NCBI GenBank assembly: GCA_023461035.1
Contig: JAEWOD010000027.1
Location: 1-64,000 of the forward strand
Source: Bacteroidota bacterium
Lineage (GTDB): Bacteria > Bacteroidota > Bacteroidia > Flavobacteriales > Weeksellaceae
Direction of reading: 5' to 3'
Length of the DNA stretch: 64,000 bases
In this document: positions 53,021-61,516 of the stretch, one piece after another
How the letters are laid out: each line of letters starts with the position of its first letter
Position numbering within the stretch: the first letter of the stretch is position 1
Notes under the pieces: generated by a model
What the model saw: the letters and a program-made list of their open reading frames with translations, nothing else
Told to the model about the DNA's origin: nothing
The model's database searches: none
Position numbers and translations under genes: made by a program

Positions 53021-53028
53021 TCTTTTTG

Positions 53029-53102
53029 TCGGGATGACAAGATTCGAACTTGCGACCCCCGGCACCCCATGCCGATACGCTACCAGACTGCGCTACATCC
53101 CG
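53029..53102 (-). tRNA. tRNA-Pro (anticodon GGG)
   Basis: On the minus strand CGGGATG and CATCCCG form the acceptor stem, the D arm contains AGCGCAGTCTGGTAGC and the T arm GGTTCGAATC-type loop reads AAGTTCGAATCTT. The anticodon stem TCGGC/GCCGG encloses the loop ATGGGGT, so the anticodon is GGG. CCA is not encoded. The discriminator base is A. Confidence 0.93.
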
Positions 53103-53126
53103 AAATCAGGGCAAATATAGGAAAAT

Positions 53127-53190
53127 AGTGATTAGTAATTGGTGAATCGTAATTAGAAAACTATTGATAAATCACTAAGTTCTAATTACT
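53127..53190. repeat. inverted heptamer array upstream of pgi
   Basis: Left arm: AGTGATT, AGTAATT, GGTGAAT, CGTAATT (53127-53154). Right arm: AATCACT, AAGTTCT, AATTACT (53170-53190), complements of AGTGATT, AGAACTT and AGTAATT. The pgi -7 box begins in the last base of the array. Confidence 0.75.
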
Positions 53191-53197
53191 AAATTTG
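53164..53197 (+). promoter_or_regulatory. pgi promoter, TTG-N23-TAAATTTG
   Basis: -33 TTG at 53164-53166, spacer of 23 bp, -7 TAAATTTG at 53190-53197, predicted leader about 17 nt. The whole spacer lies in the heptamer array, so the promoter is part of, or was made by, the repeat. Confidence 0.55.
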
Positions 53198-53217
53198 CTT
53201 TAAATCATTATTGAATT

Positions 53218-54876
53218 ATGCCTTTAGAAAAAATAAATCCGACACAAACCCAAGCCTGGTCAAAACTGGACAATCATTTCGTGGAAATAGAACCAAAATC
53301 ATTGCGATCTCTATTTGAGAATGATGACAAACGATTTGATAAATTCCATCTGAAATTCAACGAAATTCTTTTCGATTATTCGAAAAACCGGATGGACGAG
53401 GAAACGATGAAATTGCTTTTCGAGTTGGCGAACGAATGCGAACTGAAAGATGCCATCGAAAAACAATTTGCGGGAGACTTCATCAACAAAACCGAAAACC
53501 GCGCGGTTTTACATACCGCTCTTCGAAACCGCGATAATCAACCCGTTTTTGTAGATGGAAAAGATGTGATGCCGGAAGTCAATGCCGTTTTGGAGCAGAT
53601 GAAAAATTTCTCCGAAAAAGTTATTTCAGGTGAATGGAAAGGTTTTTCCGGAAAGGAAATTACCGATGTCGTCAACATCGGAATCGGTGGTTCGGATTTA
53701 GGACCGGTGATGGTTTGTGAAGCTTTAAAACATTATAAAACGAGATTGAATTTGTATTTCGTTTCCAACGTGGACGGAACGCATATCGCAGAAACTTTCA
53801 AAAAAATCAATCCTGAGACGACTTTGTTTATCATCGCTTCCAAAACCTTTACCACACAGGAAACCATGACGAATGCACATTCAGCACGAAATTGGTTTTT
53901 GGAGTCAGGTTCAAAGGAAACCGATGTTGCCAAGCATTTTGTGGCGCTTTCCACCAACAAAACCGAAGTGGAAAAATTCGGAATTGATGCTGAAAATATG
54001 TTCCAATTCTGGGATTGGGTCGGAGGACGATATTCGCTTTGGAGCGCCATTGGGTTGAGCATTTGCCTGGCGATCGGATTTGATAATTTTGAAGATTTAT
54101 TGGAAGGAGCATTTGCTATGGACAATCATTTCAAAACAGAAGATTTCGAAGAAAACATTCCTGTAATTCTGGCTCTCTTGGGGATTTGGTACAATAATTT
54201 TTTCGGAGCGGAAAGCGTAGCGATTTTGCCTTATGAACAATATCTTTCCCGCTTTGCTGCCTATTTCCAGCAGGGCGATATGGAAAGCAACGGAAAATAT
54301 GTGGATCGAAATGGAGAAATTGTAGATTACCAAACCGGCCCTATCATCTGGGGCGAACCGGGAACAAATGGTCAGCACGCTTTCTATCAATTAATTCATC
54401 AGGGGACGAAAATGATTCCTTGTGATTTCATTGCCGGAGCAAATTCGCTGAATCCGATTGGTGACCATCACGCAAAACTATTATCGAACTTTTTTGCGCA
54501 AACCGAAGCCTTGGCATTTGGGAAAACGGAAAACGAAGTGTCGGAAGAATTAAAAAAACAAGGAAAATCACCAGAAGAAATCGAATTTCTAAAGCCTTTT
54601 AAAATATTTGAAGGCGATCGCCCTACGAATTCTATTCTTTATAACGTTTTAACACCCAAAACATTGGGGAGTTTAGTAGCGATGTACGAACACAAAATTT
54701 TTGTGCAGGGCGTAATTTGGAACATTTTTAGCTATGACCAATGGGGCGTGGAATTGGGGAAACAATTGGCCAATAAAATTCTGCCTGAATTGGAAAATGA
54801 TAAAGAAATAAATTCACATGACTCATCAACAAATGGATTAATCAATGCTTATAAAGAACTGCGTCATAAAAATTAG
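53218..54876 (+). CDS. pgi: glucose-6-phosphate isomerase
   Basis: The 552-residue protein contains the first SIS-domain motif GIGGSDLGPVMVCEALK, then SKTFTTQETMTNA around 205-216. The catalytic E in GEPGTNGQHAFYQLIHQGTKMIPCDFI (PGI signature 1) and a C-terminal VQGVIWNIFSYDQWGVELGKQLA (signature 2) follow. It interconverts glucose-6-phosphate and fructose-6-phosphate. The 3' end overlaps the following gene by 32 bp. Confidence 0.97.
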   Translation: MPLEKINPTQTQAWSKLDNHFVEIEPKSLRSLFENDDKRFDKFHLKFNEILFDYSKNRMDEETMKLLFELANECELKDAIEKQFAGDFINKTENRAVLHTALRNRDNQPVFVDGKDVMPEVNAVLEQMKNFSEKVISGEWKGFSGKEITDVVNIGIGGSDLGPVMVCEALKHYKTRLNLYFVSNVDGTHIAETFKKINPETTLFIIASKTFTTQETMTNAHSARNWFLESGSKETDVAKHFVALSTNKTEVEKFGIDAENMFQFWDWVGGRYSLWSAIGLSICLAIGFDNFEDLLEGAFAMDNHFKTEDFEENIPVILALLGIWYNNFFGAESVAILPYEQYLSRFAAYFQQGDMESNGKYVDRNGEIVDYQTGPIIWGEPGTNGQHAFYQLIHQGTKMIPCDFIAGANSLNPIGDHHAKLLSNFFAQTEALAFGKTENEVSEELKKQGKSPEEIEFLKPFKIFEGDRPTNSILYNVLTPKTLGSLVAMYEHKIFVQGVIWNIFSYDQWGVELGKQLANKILPELENDKEINSHDSSTNGLINAYKELRHKN

Positions 54877-55780
54877 TTTTTTATTGCTGTTTTTGGCAAA
54901 TGTTTTATCGGCTCAATTCCGGACAACAGATTTCCGGTTGCTGGGAAAAGTTGAAAGTTTGCAGTCCGTCACAAAATCTTATTCAAATCTCAATCAAACA
55001 AAGGTTTCGGGTTTTTTGGACAGCGAACAATTTGATTCGGTTTATTTAAAATTTGACAGGAGAAGAAATCTAATTCTAAACGAAAATTATTTAGACTACA
55101 GAGGAAAATTGGGACTTTTTGACCGAACCGTTTTCCAGATTAACCCGTCCAATCAATTGGAAAAACTGGAAACGACTTTGATTCAAAACGGAGAAGAACC
55201 AAGAAAAATTTCGCAGCGAAAAAATTTCTACTATATAAAAAATCAATTGGTAAGAACAGATGAATTCAATTCGGGAAGGACTTCAGATCAATTTTGGGTC
55301 ATGAATGCTTCGTATAAGAACGGTGAGATTTCAAAAAAGGTTTTCTGGATGGAGGATGAAATCTTTTCAGTGGATCAATTGGAATATGATGAAAAAGACC
55401 TTTTACGCTCGGAAACCAATTTTCACAACAATGGAAGCAAAGGAAAAACGATAAAATATGAGTATGCAAACGGTGATTTGTTAAAAAAAATCTCAGAATT
55501 GGGCAATGAAACGACAATCGATACGTTTACATACGATAAAGGCCGTTTGAGTCAGATCGAATCAGCAGAGAAAAATGGAAAAATCCTGCGGATCGAATCT
55601 TATGATGAAAACGGTTTACTCTCAGAACTGAAAAGGTTCAACCATAAGACTCAAAAGTTCGATTTATATCGATTTGAATTTGAAATGGATAGTGAAAATA
55701 ATTGGACCAAATGTATGATTTCACAAAATCAAACCCCCATTTATAGCATTCAAAGAAAAATTAAATATTTTAATAATTGA
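54845..55780 (+). CDS. secreted protein with YD-like repeats
   Basis: The 311-residue product begins 32 bp before the pgi stop with a signal peptide ending VLSAQ around residue 24. The central and C-terminal parts have loose repeats of the YD/MORN kind: LEYDEKDLLRSETNF, KYEYANGDLLKKISEL, FTYDKGRLSQIESA and ESYDENGLLSELKRF, each with a tyrosine, an aspartate and a G-L/LL turn. Such proteins occur in flavobacterial envelopes. Function unknown. Confidence 0.78.
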   Translation: MLIKNCVIKISFLLLFLANVLSAQFRTTDFRLLGKVESLQSVTKSYSNLNQTKVSGFLDSEQFDSVYLKFDRRRNLILNENYLDYRGKLGLFDRTVFQINPSNQLEKLETTLIQNGEEPRKISQRKNFYYIKNQLVRTDEFNSGRTSDQFWVMNASYKNGEISKKVFWMEDEIFSVDQLEYDEKDLLRSETNFHNNGSKGKTIKYEYANGDLLKKISELGNETTIDTFTYDKGRLSQIESAEKNGKILRIESYDENGLLSELKRFNHKTQKFDLYRFEFEMDSENNWTKCMISQNQTPIYSIQRKIKYFNN

Positions 55781-55784
55781 GTTT

Positions 55785-56741
55785 ATGGAAACAAATGAGA
55801 CCCAGACAAATTACGAACAACAACCTACACAACCTTCAAAAACAAAGGAATATATCATAATTGGCGTTTTGGCAGCCTTGCTGCTCGGAAGCTTGGGTTA
55901 TAATTATTATCAGCATTCCCAAAACAAAGCGGAAACTGATTTACTGGCAATAGATTTAAAAGACACAGAAAAGGCAAAAGTGATGCTGCAGAATCAATTG
56001 GATTCATTGACAGAAGAATTTGAACAATCCAAACTAGATTTAAGCATTAAAGATTCTTTACTGTCCAAACGGGATGTCGAAATATTTGATAAACAAAAAG
56101 AGATTCAGAACATCTTAAATAAAAACAATGTTTCTGAAGATGAGTTGAAACAAGCCAGACGTATGATTAATGCTCTGAATGCCGACATCGCAAGATTCAA
56201 ACAGGAAATTGCGGTATTGCAGGAAAAGAACGATTCCTTGTTGGTCGTAAATGACACATTGCGTTATAACTCTTTCAAATTGGGTGAAAAAGCACACAAT
56301 GAAAAAGCAAAAGCAGAAGCCACAGAGAAAAAAATGCGTTCGACTTTCTCCGTTTCCAACTACCAGATCAAAGGATTACGTGTGAGAAACAGTGGAAAAG
56401 AAGTGGAAACCAATAAAGCAAAACGAATCGACAAAATGCGTGTAAGTTTTGATTTAGATCCGAACGAATATGCCGCAAGCGGAGAACAGGAAATTTACAT
56501 TGCGATTTATAAACCGGATGGAACGCTCGGAAAATTTAAAGATGCTTCTTTCGGCGAACTGGAAACCTGGTCGCTTGGAAAAGTTCAGTATTCGGACAAA
56601 GTAGCTTTTGACTATACGAAAGGATCCACCCAAAACGTTACATTTGACTGGGAAGATTACGAATTCCCCAAAGGAAACTACAAAATAGATCTATATCAGA
56701 ACGGATTAAAAATTGGTCAGAAGTCTGTAGAATTGAGATAG
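55785..56741 (+). CDS. membrane-anchored coiled-coil protein
   Basis: The 318-residue protein has one membrane helix at about 25-43 (YIIIGVLAALLLGSLGYNYY), a coiled-coil of about 130 residues (about 50-185, rich in K, E, L with LDSLTEEFEQSKLDL), and a beta-rich C-terminal domain with EQEIYIAIYKPDGTLG, DYTKGSTQNVTFDWE and YELPKGNYKIDLYQNG-like strands. Topology suggests a periplasmic spacer and sensor-like domain. Function not recognised. It starts 4 bp after the preceding gene and is followed by a terminator. Confidence 0.78.
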   Translation: METNETQTNYEQQPTQPSKTKEYIIIGVLAALLLGSLGYNYYQHSQNKAETDLLAIDLKDTEKAKVMLQNQLDSLTEEFEQSKLDLSIKDSLLSKRDVEIFDKQKEIQNILNKNNVSEDELKQARRMINALNADIARFKQEIAVLQEKNDSLLVVNDTLRYNSFKLGEKAHNEKAKAEATEKKMRSTFSVSNYQIKGLRVRNSGKEVETNKAKRIDKMRVSFDLDPNEYAASGEQEIYIAIYKPDGTLGKFKDASFGELETWSLGKVQYSDKVAFDYTKGSTQNVTFDWEDYEFPKGNYKIDLYQNGLKIGQKSVELR

Positions 56742-56785
56742 AACATTGGTTGATAAGAAAATCAACAGAATGTTAAAATTATTAT

Positions 56786-56817
56786 AAAACCGTGCTTACC
56801 GCACGGTTTTTGTTTTT
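56786..56817 (+). terminator. terminator after the coiled-coil gene
   Basis: AAAACCGTGC and GCACGGTTTT (56786-56795 with 56801-56810) pair over 10 bp around a 5-nt loop, followed by TTGTTTTT. Confidence 0.9.
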
Positions 56818-56845
56818 CTGAAATTATCTAATTAAAATTTAAATT

Positions 56846-57604
56846 ATGGAAACAAATGAGAAAAAACCCTGGATAAACAATATGATTGACAGTAAAATGA
56901 GGATTTTGATGTCAATCCGTAATTTTGAACAAGATTTTTTAGCGCACTCAAAAAAAATCAAATTGTATTCAGACGAATTGACTTCCAATTATGAAAAAGC
57001 AGTTGATTATCTAAACCGGTATGCAGATCATGAGTTTAAAAAACAATGGGATGAACTGTTAAATGAAACTTATGTTCACGCCAATCAAATGAACCAACAA
57101 TTCACACTGATAGGCAATGATTTTAGTTTGGTTGAGAAGCATGCCGAACTGATCAAAATTTTTGATGAGCATAAAAATGTTTTGTACATGACTTCTAAAA
57201 AATTGGAAGATATAGGTTTTCAAGCTCTTCCCGAATCAAAGCATGAAGAATGGCAAACCCAATTCGTAGTGATGGAGAGTAGTTTCAAACCAAAAGTTGA
57301 AAATGAAATCAGTGCGGATAAATTCATTCTCGATTTCATAAGTCGTTATGATAAAGGTGAACAGGAAAAAGCATTGAAAATCATTTCAAATAATGTAGAT
57401 GAGAATGTAGATTGGTCTGACCCGAAACAATATGAAGCGCAATACATAAAAGCCATTTCGGAGTTTCAACGCGAATTCAAACCGCAAAATCTTTGGGATT
57501 CATTTATGGAATTATTGGCCGGTGGTGTCCATCCTTCACCTTCTGAACGTGTGATGTTGGAAAAATGGGCAGATGGCGAACAAAAATCCAGAGAAGATAT
57601 GTAA
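56846..57604 (+). CDS. helical protein of unknown function
   Basis: The 252-residue product is mostly alpha-helical, with no signal peptide or membrane helix. It starts METNEKKPWINNM, the same METNE opening as the preceding coiled-coil protein gene, although the rest is unrelated, and its ATG follows a terminator by about 28 bp. It contains charged helices such as DFISRYDKGEQEKALKIISNNVDENV and the tail PSERVMLEKWADGEQK. Not recognised; possibly a soluble scaffold or regulator. Confidence 0.65.
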   Translation: METNEKKPWINNMIDSKMRILMSIRNFEQDFLAHSKKIKLYSDELTSNYEKAVDYLNRYADHEFKKQWDELLNETYVHANQMNQQFTLIGNDFSLVEKHAELIKIFDEHKNVLYMTSKKLEDIGFQALPESKHEEWQTQFVVMESSFKPKVENEISADKFILDFISRYDKGEQEKALKIISNNVDENVDWSDPKQYEAQYIKAISEFQREFKPQNLWDSFMELLAGGVHPSPSERVMLEKWADGEQKSREDM

Positions 57605-57605
57605 A

Positions 57606-58616
57606 TCATTTGGGAAGTGGCAATGCGTAAATCTTTTCCCAATTTTTCCCGGTGACTAACAGATTATCATCTTTTTGGGCAATTCCGTTCAGGACATCGT
57701 CAGAACCTTTGGTTTCGGAAAGCGCAGTCAAATCATAATATTGTTCCACTGCACCGGAGTTGGGATTGATAACCAGGATAAAATTGGTCGTCCAGACATT
57801 GGCAAAAATTTTTCCTTTTATATATTCCAATTCGTTTAGATAAGTATAAACCGACTGATAACCTGCCACTTGTATTTTTCGTTGCAATTGAAACTTCGAA
57901 TCAAAAAAATACAAATTCTGGGTGCCGTCAGAAACGATTAATTCTTTACCATCGGTGGTCATTCCCCAACCTTCTTTTACCAAGGATGGCAATGGGATTT
58001 CTTCCAGCAAAGCATGGGTTTTAACATCAAAAACGAGCACTTTTCTTTCTCTGTATGTCAGTTGAAACAGTTTTCCGTCGAGGATGGAAATCCCTTCTGA
58101 AAAAATTTTTGCATCTTGTTTTACTTCTTCTATATATTGGACAGAACCGGGCGAATAACTGACCCATTTTGATTTTCCATATTGCCCCGAACTTTCATAA
58201 ATCCTGTTATCATGAAAGAAAAAGCCTTCGGTAAAAAGTTCTTTGGGGTGAGGATATTCTTTCAAAATCTCATAGGGAATGGAAGTTTCTTTGGTCGAAT
58301 TTAAAATGGGAACTTTTGTTTCTCCCGTGATAAATTCCTCTCCCAGATATACTTTTATTTTCAGGTCATTTACGCCCAATTTCGTGTTGGTTGCATCCAT
58401 CACCGTATGGTTTGGGAAAGGTTTTCCGTTGAGGGTCAATTCTACAGAATCCACCAAATCCTGATTTTTAAAGAAATAAACATTTAAGCTATCGCCCAAC
58501 CGCAATCCGTTGTGTTGTATTTCATAAAAATTCGATTGTAAGTCGGACAGGCTTTCCACTTCATTTTTACAAGAAACAATCAAAAATAGAATTAGAATTC
58601 CAATTATTTTTTTCAT
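57606..58616 (-). CDS. glutaminyl-peptide cyclotransferase-like lipoprotein
   Basis: I start this 336-residue protein at the ATG at 58616, where the lipoprotein signal KKIIGILILFLIVSC begins; a longer frame from 58643 overlaps hemH. Lipidated cysteine is near residue 16. From about residue 110 a five-bladed propeller-like QC domain follows: YPHPKELFTEGFFFHDNRIYESSGQYGKS, FSEGISILDGKLFQLTYRERKVLVF, LNELEYIKGKIFANVWTT and VLNGIAQKDDNLLVTGKNWEKIY. Such proteins make pyroglutamate at N-termini. It is anchored at the outer or inner membrane and starts one base after the hemH stop. Confidence 0.88.
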   Translation of the reverse strand: MKKIIGILILFLIVSCKNEVESLSDLQSNFYEIQHNGLRLGDSLNVYFFKNQDLVDSVELTLNGKPFPNHTVMDATNTKLGVNDLKIKVYLGEEFITGETKVPILNSTKETSIPYEILKEYPHPKELFTEGFFFHDNRIYESSGQYGKSKWVSYSPGSVQYIEEVKQDAKIFSEGISILDGKLFQLTYRERKVLVFDVKTHALLEEIPLPSLVKEGWGMTTDGKELIVSDGTQNLYFFDSKFQLQRKIQVAGYQSVYTYLNELEYIKGKIFANVWTTNFILVINPNSGAVEQYYDLTALSETKGSDDVLNGIAQKDDNLLVTGKNWEKIYALPLPK

Positions 58617-58617
58617 T

Positions 58618-59610
58618 TTAATTTTCATTTGAAGCCCAACCAACAGACCATTTTGCCAACAAATCTACCCATGCATCAGAATCGTTCAGACAAGGCAGGT
58701 ATTTATATTTTTCACCACCACTTTCCAGAAATAACTCTTCGTAGCCCATCGCGATTTCTTCCAGCGTTTCTAAACAATCCGACACAAAAGCCGGCGCCAC
58801 GATCGCTATATTTTTTACGCCTTCTGCCGGAAAATCCTTCAAAACAAAATCAGTATAGGGTTTTATCCATGGATCTTTTCCCAGTCTTGACTGAAAGGAA
58901 ACCATCACTTTTTCTTCCGGTAAATTTAATTCATTTCTGACCAATTCGGTGGTTTCATAACATTGATCCCGATAGGTTTTGATGTTGGAATCCGTATGTT
59001 TTTTCCCGATTTCAACGGCTTTCCGGTCATGTCGTTCGGGGATTCCGTGATACGAAAACAACAATTTATCAAAACTTTCAGGTAATTGATTTTGAATATG
59101 CTCCGAAAGAACTTTGATATAATCCGGACGGTTATAAAATGAATTCAGGAAAGTTAGGTTTGCATCTTTAAAATATTTTTTCTGAACTTCTTTGGTTTTA
59201 TCAACCACCGACCAAGTCGAACTCATCGTATATTGCGGATAAAGCGGAATCACGAGGATTTCCTTTACGCCTTTTTCATAGAGTTCCTGCATTGCCGAAC
59301 GGATAGAAGGATTCTGATAACGCATCCCCAAAGCAACCGGGATGTCTAATTTTTCCTGTAATTTTTTCTGCACTTTTTTTGAAATGATGATCAAAGGCGA
59401 ACCTTCTTCCCACCAGATTTTTTTATACGCTTCTGCCGAAGCGGCAGGACGTTTGGGCAGAATAGCGAATTCTACAACAGATTTACGGATGAGCCAGGGA
59501 GAATCCAAAACCATAGGATCCATCAGGAATTCGCGTAGGTATTTTCTTACATCTTCTACTTCTGTCGAATCAGGCGATCCTAAATTGATTAACAATACTC
59601 CTTTTTTCAT
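58618..59610 (-). CDS. hemH: ferrochelatase
   Basis: I start this 330-residue protein at the ATG at 59610, whose next residues KKGVLLINLGSPDSTEV are the conserved N-terminus; a longer frame to 59661 would add 17 residues that lie over the promoter. It contains LFSYHGIPERHDR with the metal-binding histidine, and later LETLEEIAMGYEELF with the conserved acid. Ferrochelatase inserts iron into protoporphyrin IX for haem. A good promoter lies at 59630-59662. It forms an operon with the cyclotransferase gene. Confidence 0.95.
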   Translation of the reverse strand: MKKGVLLINLGSPDSTEVEDVRKYLREFLMDPMVLDSPWLIRKSVVEFAILPKRPAASAEAYKKIWWEEGSPLIIISKKVQKKLQEKLDIPVALGMRYQNPSIRSAMQELYEKGVKEILVIPLYPQYTMSSTWSVVDKTKEVQKKYFKDANLTFLNSFYNRPDYIKVLSEHIQNQLPESFDKLLFSYHGIPERHDRKAVEIGKKHTDSNIKTYRDQCYETTELVRNELNLPEEKVMVSFQSRLGKDPWIKPYTDFVLKDFPAEGVKNIAIVAPAFVSDCLETLEEIAMGYEELFLESGGEKYKYLPCLNDSDAWVDLLAKWSVGWASNEN

Positions 59611-59629
59611 TCGTCCGCAAAATTTACTG

Positions 59630-59662
59630 CAAAAGTACGGGAACTTGCACAAAGTCGCCAAA
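59630..59662 (-). promoter_or_regulatory. hemH promoter, TTTG-N21-TACTTTTG
   Basis: Minus strand: -33 TTTG at 59659-59662, 21-bp spacer, -7 TACTTTTG at 59630-59637; predicted leader about 16 nt. Confidence 0.65.
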
Positions 59663-59682
59663 CAACCTGAAAAGAGAATTTG

Positions 59683-59690
59683 TATATTTG
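59683..59690 (+). promoter_or_regulatory. -7 box TATATTTG for mntA-hepT
   Basis: A TAnnTTTG match 20 bp before the ATG at 59711 in the 100-bp gap divergent from hemH. No -33 TTTG at proper spacing was found. Confidence 0.45.
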
Positions 59691-59710
59691 TATCTTTAGT
59701 TCAACGAAAG

Positions 59711-59998
59711 ATGCTTACCCAAACCCAGATAGACATCATCATCGATGCGATGAGACCTTTTAATCCTACAAAAATCGGGGTTTTCGGGTCGTTTGCACGT
59801 GGAGAAGCTACGGAAAAAAGCGATATAGATATTTTGTATTCTTTCGGCTCTCGTTATAGTCTTTTCGATTTAGTCGGATTACAAATCAAATTGCAGGAAG
59901 CACTCAATAAAGAAGTTGATTTAGTTGAATTTACAGCTATTCATCCTAAATTGAAACCACATATTTTATCTGATGTAAAAATCGTTTATGGAAAATAA
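59711..59998 (+). CDS. mntA: MntA-type nucleotidyltransferase antitoxin
   Basis: I start this 95-residue protein at the ATG at 59711; the longer frame from 59342 runs antisense through hemH and is not credible. The minimal nucleotidyltransferase motif GSFARGEATEKSDID (26-40) fits GSx10DxD exactly, with D38 and D40. In known MntA-HepT systems it AMPylates a tyrosine on HepT. It overlaps hepT by 11 bp. Function by homology: antitoxin enzyme. Confidence 0.9.
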   Translation: MLTQTQIDIIIDAMRPFNPTKIGVFGSFARGEATEKSDIDILYSFGSRYSLFDLVGLQIKLQEALNKEVDLVEFTAIHPKLKPHILSDVKIVYGK

Positions 59999-60338
59999 GG
60001 AAAGAGATTTATTCAGGTTAGAGCATATAGCAGAGTGTGCTGTAAAAATCGAAATTATCGTCAGTCAATTAGAAAGTTACGAAAACTTTTCGGCGAAATG
60101 GATTGAACAAGATGCACTAATCCGAAACTTTGAAATCATAGGTGAAGCGACAAAAAACATCTCAGATTTTACTACTCAAAAATTCCCTGAAATTGAATGG
60201 CATAAATTGAAGGGAATGCGAAACTTAATTGCACACGAATATTTCGGAATTCGTTTGGAAACTATTTGGGACACTGCCGTAAATGATATTCCCGTTTTAA
60301 AAGAACAAATTCAAAAAATCATCCAGACTATTCAATAA
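59988..60338 (+). CDS. hepT: HepT-type HEPN toxin
   Basis: The 116-residue helical protein has the HEPN motif R78-N-L-I-A-H83-E-Y85, an exact Rx4HxY, where Y85 is the expected target of AMPylation by MntA and R78 and H83 form the RNase active site. GEATKNISDF and a C-terminal KEQIQKIIQ helix fit the family. It is a tRNA- or mRNA-cleaving toxin in studied examples. The stop TAA ends at 60338 and the ruvB ATG begins at 60339, so the two genes have zero spacing. Confidence 0.9.
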   Translation: MENKERDLFRLEHIAECAVKIEIIVSQLESYENFSAKWIEQDALIRNFEIIGEATKNISDFTTQKFPEIEWHKLKGMRNLIAHEYFGIRLETIWDTAVNDIPVLKEQIQKIIQTIQ

Positions 60339-61364
60339 ATGTCCGACATCCTCAATCCCGACCGCGATAATTTTTCCGAAGAAGAATTAAAAATAGAAGA
60401 GCAATTCCGTCCGCAGAGTTTCAACGACTTTACGGGGCAGATGCACATTCTCGACAATCTCGAAATCTTTGTAAAAGCTGCGAAATTACGAGGCGAAGCT
60501 CTCGACCATGTTTTGCTGCATGGCCCTCCGGGACTGGGAAAAACCACATTGGCACATATCATCGCCAACGAACTCGGCGTTGGGATCAAAATTACTTCCG
60601 GCCCGGTTCTGGACAAACCCGGAGATTTAGCGGGATTGCTGACGAATCTGGAAGAAAACGACGTTCTGTTCATCGATGAAATCCACCGAATGTCGCCTGT
60701 GATTGAAGAATATCTGTATTCGGCAATGGAGGATTATAAAATCGACATCATGATCGAATCCGGCCCCAATGCCCGTTCGGTTCAGATAGGATTGAATCCC
60801 TTTACGTTGATCGGAGCCACGACACGTTCCGGACTTTTGACCGCTCCGCTGCGGGCGAGATTTGGAATTAACTTCAGATTTGAATATTACCATCAGGAAT
60901 TATTAAGTACAATCATCCAAAGAAGTTCAAGAATTTTAGGAACTCAAATTGACGAAGAAGCCGCCATTGAAATTGCAGGCAGAAGCCGTGGGACGCCAAG
61001 GATTGCCAATGCTTTGCTTCGTCGCACAAGAGATTTTGCACAGATAAAAGGTTCCGGGAAGATTGACCATAAAATTGCAGAATTTAGCTTATCGGCTTTG
61101 AAAGTGGATCAAAATGGATTGGACGAAATGGACAATAAAATTCTTTCTACCATCATCGATAAATTCAAAGGTGGGCCGGTTGGAATTTCTACCATTGCAA
61201 CTGCAGTTGGTGAAAACATCGGGACTTTGGAAGAGGTTTATGAGCCGTATCTGATTCAGGAAGGTTATCTGATGCGCACGCCGCGCGGACGGGAAGCAAC
61301 TGAAAAAGCATATAAACATTTGGGGAAAATCAAAACGAGTTCGCAGGGAGGGTTGTTTGATTAA
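60339..61364 (+). CDS. ruvB: Holliday junction branch migration helicase RuvB
   Basis: The 341-residue AAA+ protein has Walker A GPPGLGKTTLAH, DEIHRMSP (Walker B/DExH), sensor-type GATTRSGLLTAPLRARFG and a C-terminal winged helix with LRRTRDFAQ and PYLIQEGYLMRTPRGR. RuvB drives branch migration with RuvA. ruvA and ruvC are not in the window. The ATG follows the hepT stop without spacing, with no TAnnTTTG box between, so ruvB should rely on a transcript through the toxin-antitoxin genes, unless an internal promoter exists. A terminator lies at 61415-61465. Confidence 0.96.
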   Translation: MSDILNPDRDNFSEEELKIEEQFRPQSFNDFTGQMHILDNLEIFVKAAKLRGEALDHVLLHGPPGLGKTTLAHIIANELGVGIKITSGPVLDKPGDLAGLLTNLEENDVLFIDEIHRMSPVIEEYLYSAMEDYKIDIMIESGPNARSVQIGLNPFTLIGATTRSGLLTAPLRARFGINFRFEYYHQELLSTIIQRSSRILGTQIDEEAAIEIAGRSRGTPRIANALLRRTRDFAQIKGSGKIDHKIAEFSLSALKVDQNGLDEMDNKILSTIIDKFKGGPVGISTIATAVGENIGTLEEVYEPYLIQEGYLMRTPRGREATEKAYKHLGKIKTSSQGGLFD

Positions 61365-61366
61365 AT

Positions 61367-61399
61367 AGCCCAAAAAGGATTTCAAACCCTGTTTAGGCT
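61367..61399. repeat. decayed CCCTAACAGGGTT-type hairpin
   Basis: AGCCC, AAAAAGGATTT and AACCCTGTTTAGGCT keep the outer AGCC and GGCT ends and the AGG/CCT core of the hairpins at 4743 and 31635, with several mismatches. It lies directly after ruvB. Confidence 0.55.
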
Positions 61400-61414
61400 T
61401 AAATTGAAATATTC

Positions 61415-61465
61415 AACCTCCAAGGTTAATTTTCAGTGCGAATATAACCTTGGAGATTTTTATTT
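61415..61465 (+). terminator. terminator after ruvB
   Basis: CTCCAAGGTTA (61418-61428) and TAACCTTGGAG (61445-61455) form a perfect 11-bp stem with a 16-nt loop and an ATTTTTATTT tail. Confidence 0.85.
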
Positions 61466-61476
61466 GCCCGCTTAGA

Positions 61477-61509
61477 AACTTTGACAGAGTTCAGTACTTT
61501 GTCAAAGTT
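61477..61509. repeat. compact twin palindrome variant
   Basis: AACTTTGACAGAGTT (61477-61491), a 3-bp spacer and TACTTTGTCAAAGTT (61495-61509), each with one change from the element at 15337-15383. It lies between ruvB and groES. Confidence 0.7.
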
Positions 61510-61516
61510 GAGTTTC

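Noticed and set aside
52758..53028. Possible small RNA in the clpB-tRNA gap
   Set aside because: Only the tRNA terminator and a promoter were found; no other promoter-terminator pair.
59342..59710. Upstream extension of the MntA reading frame
   Set aside because: It is antisense to hemH and includes no conserved residues; the ATG at 59711 directly precedes the family start and lies after a promoter box.
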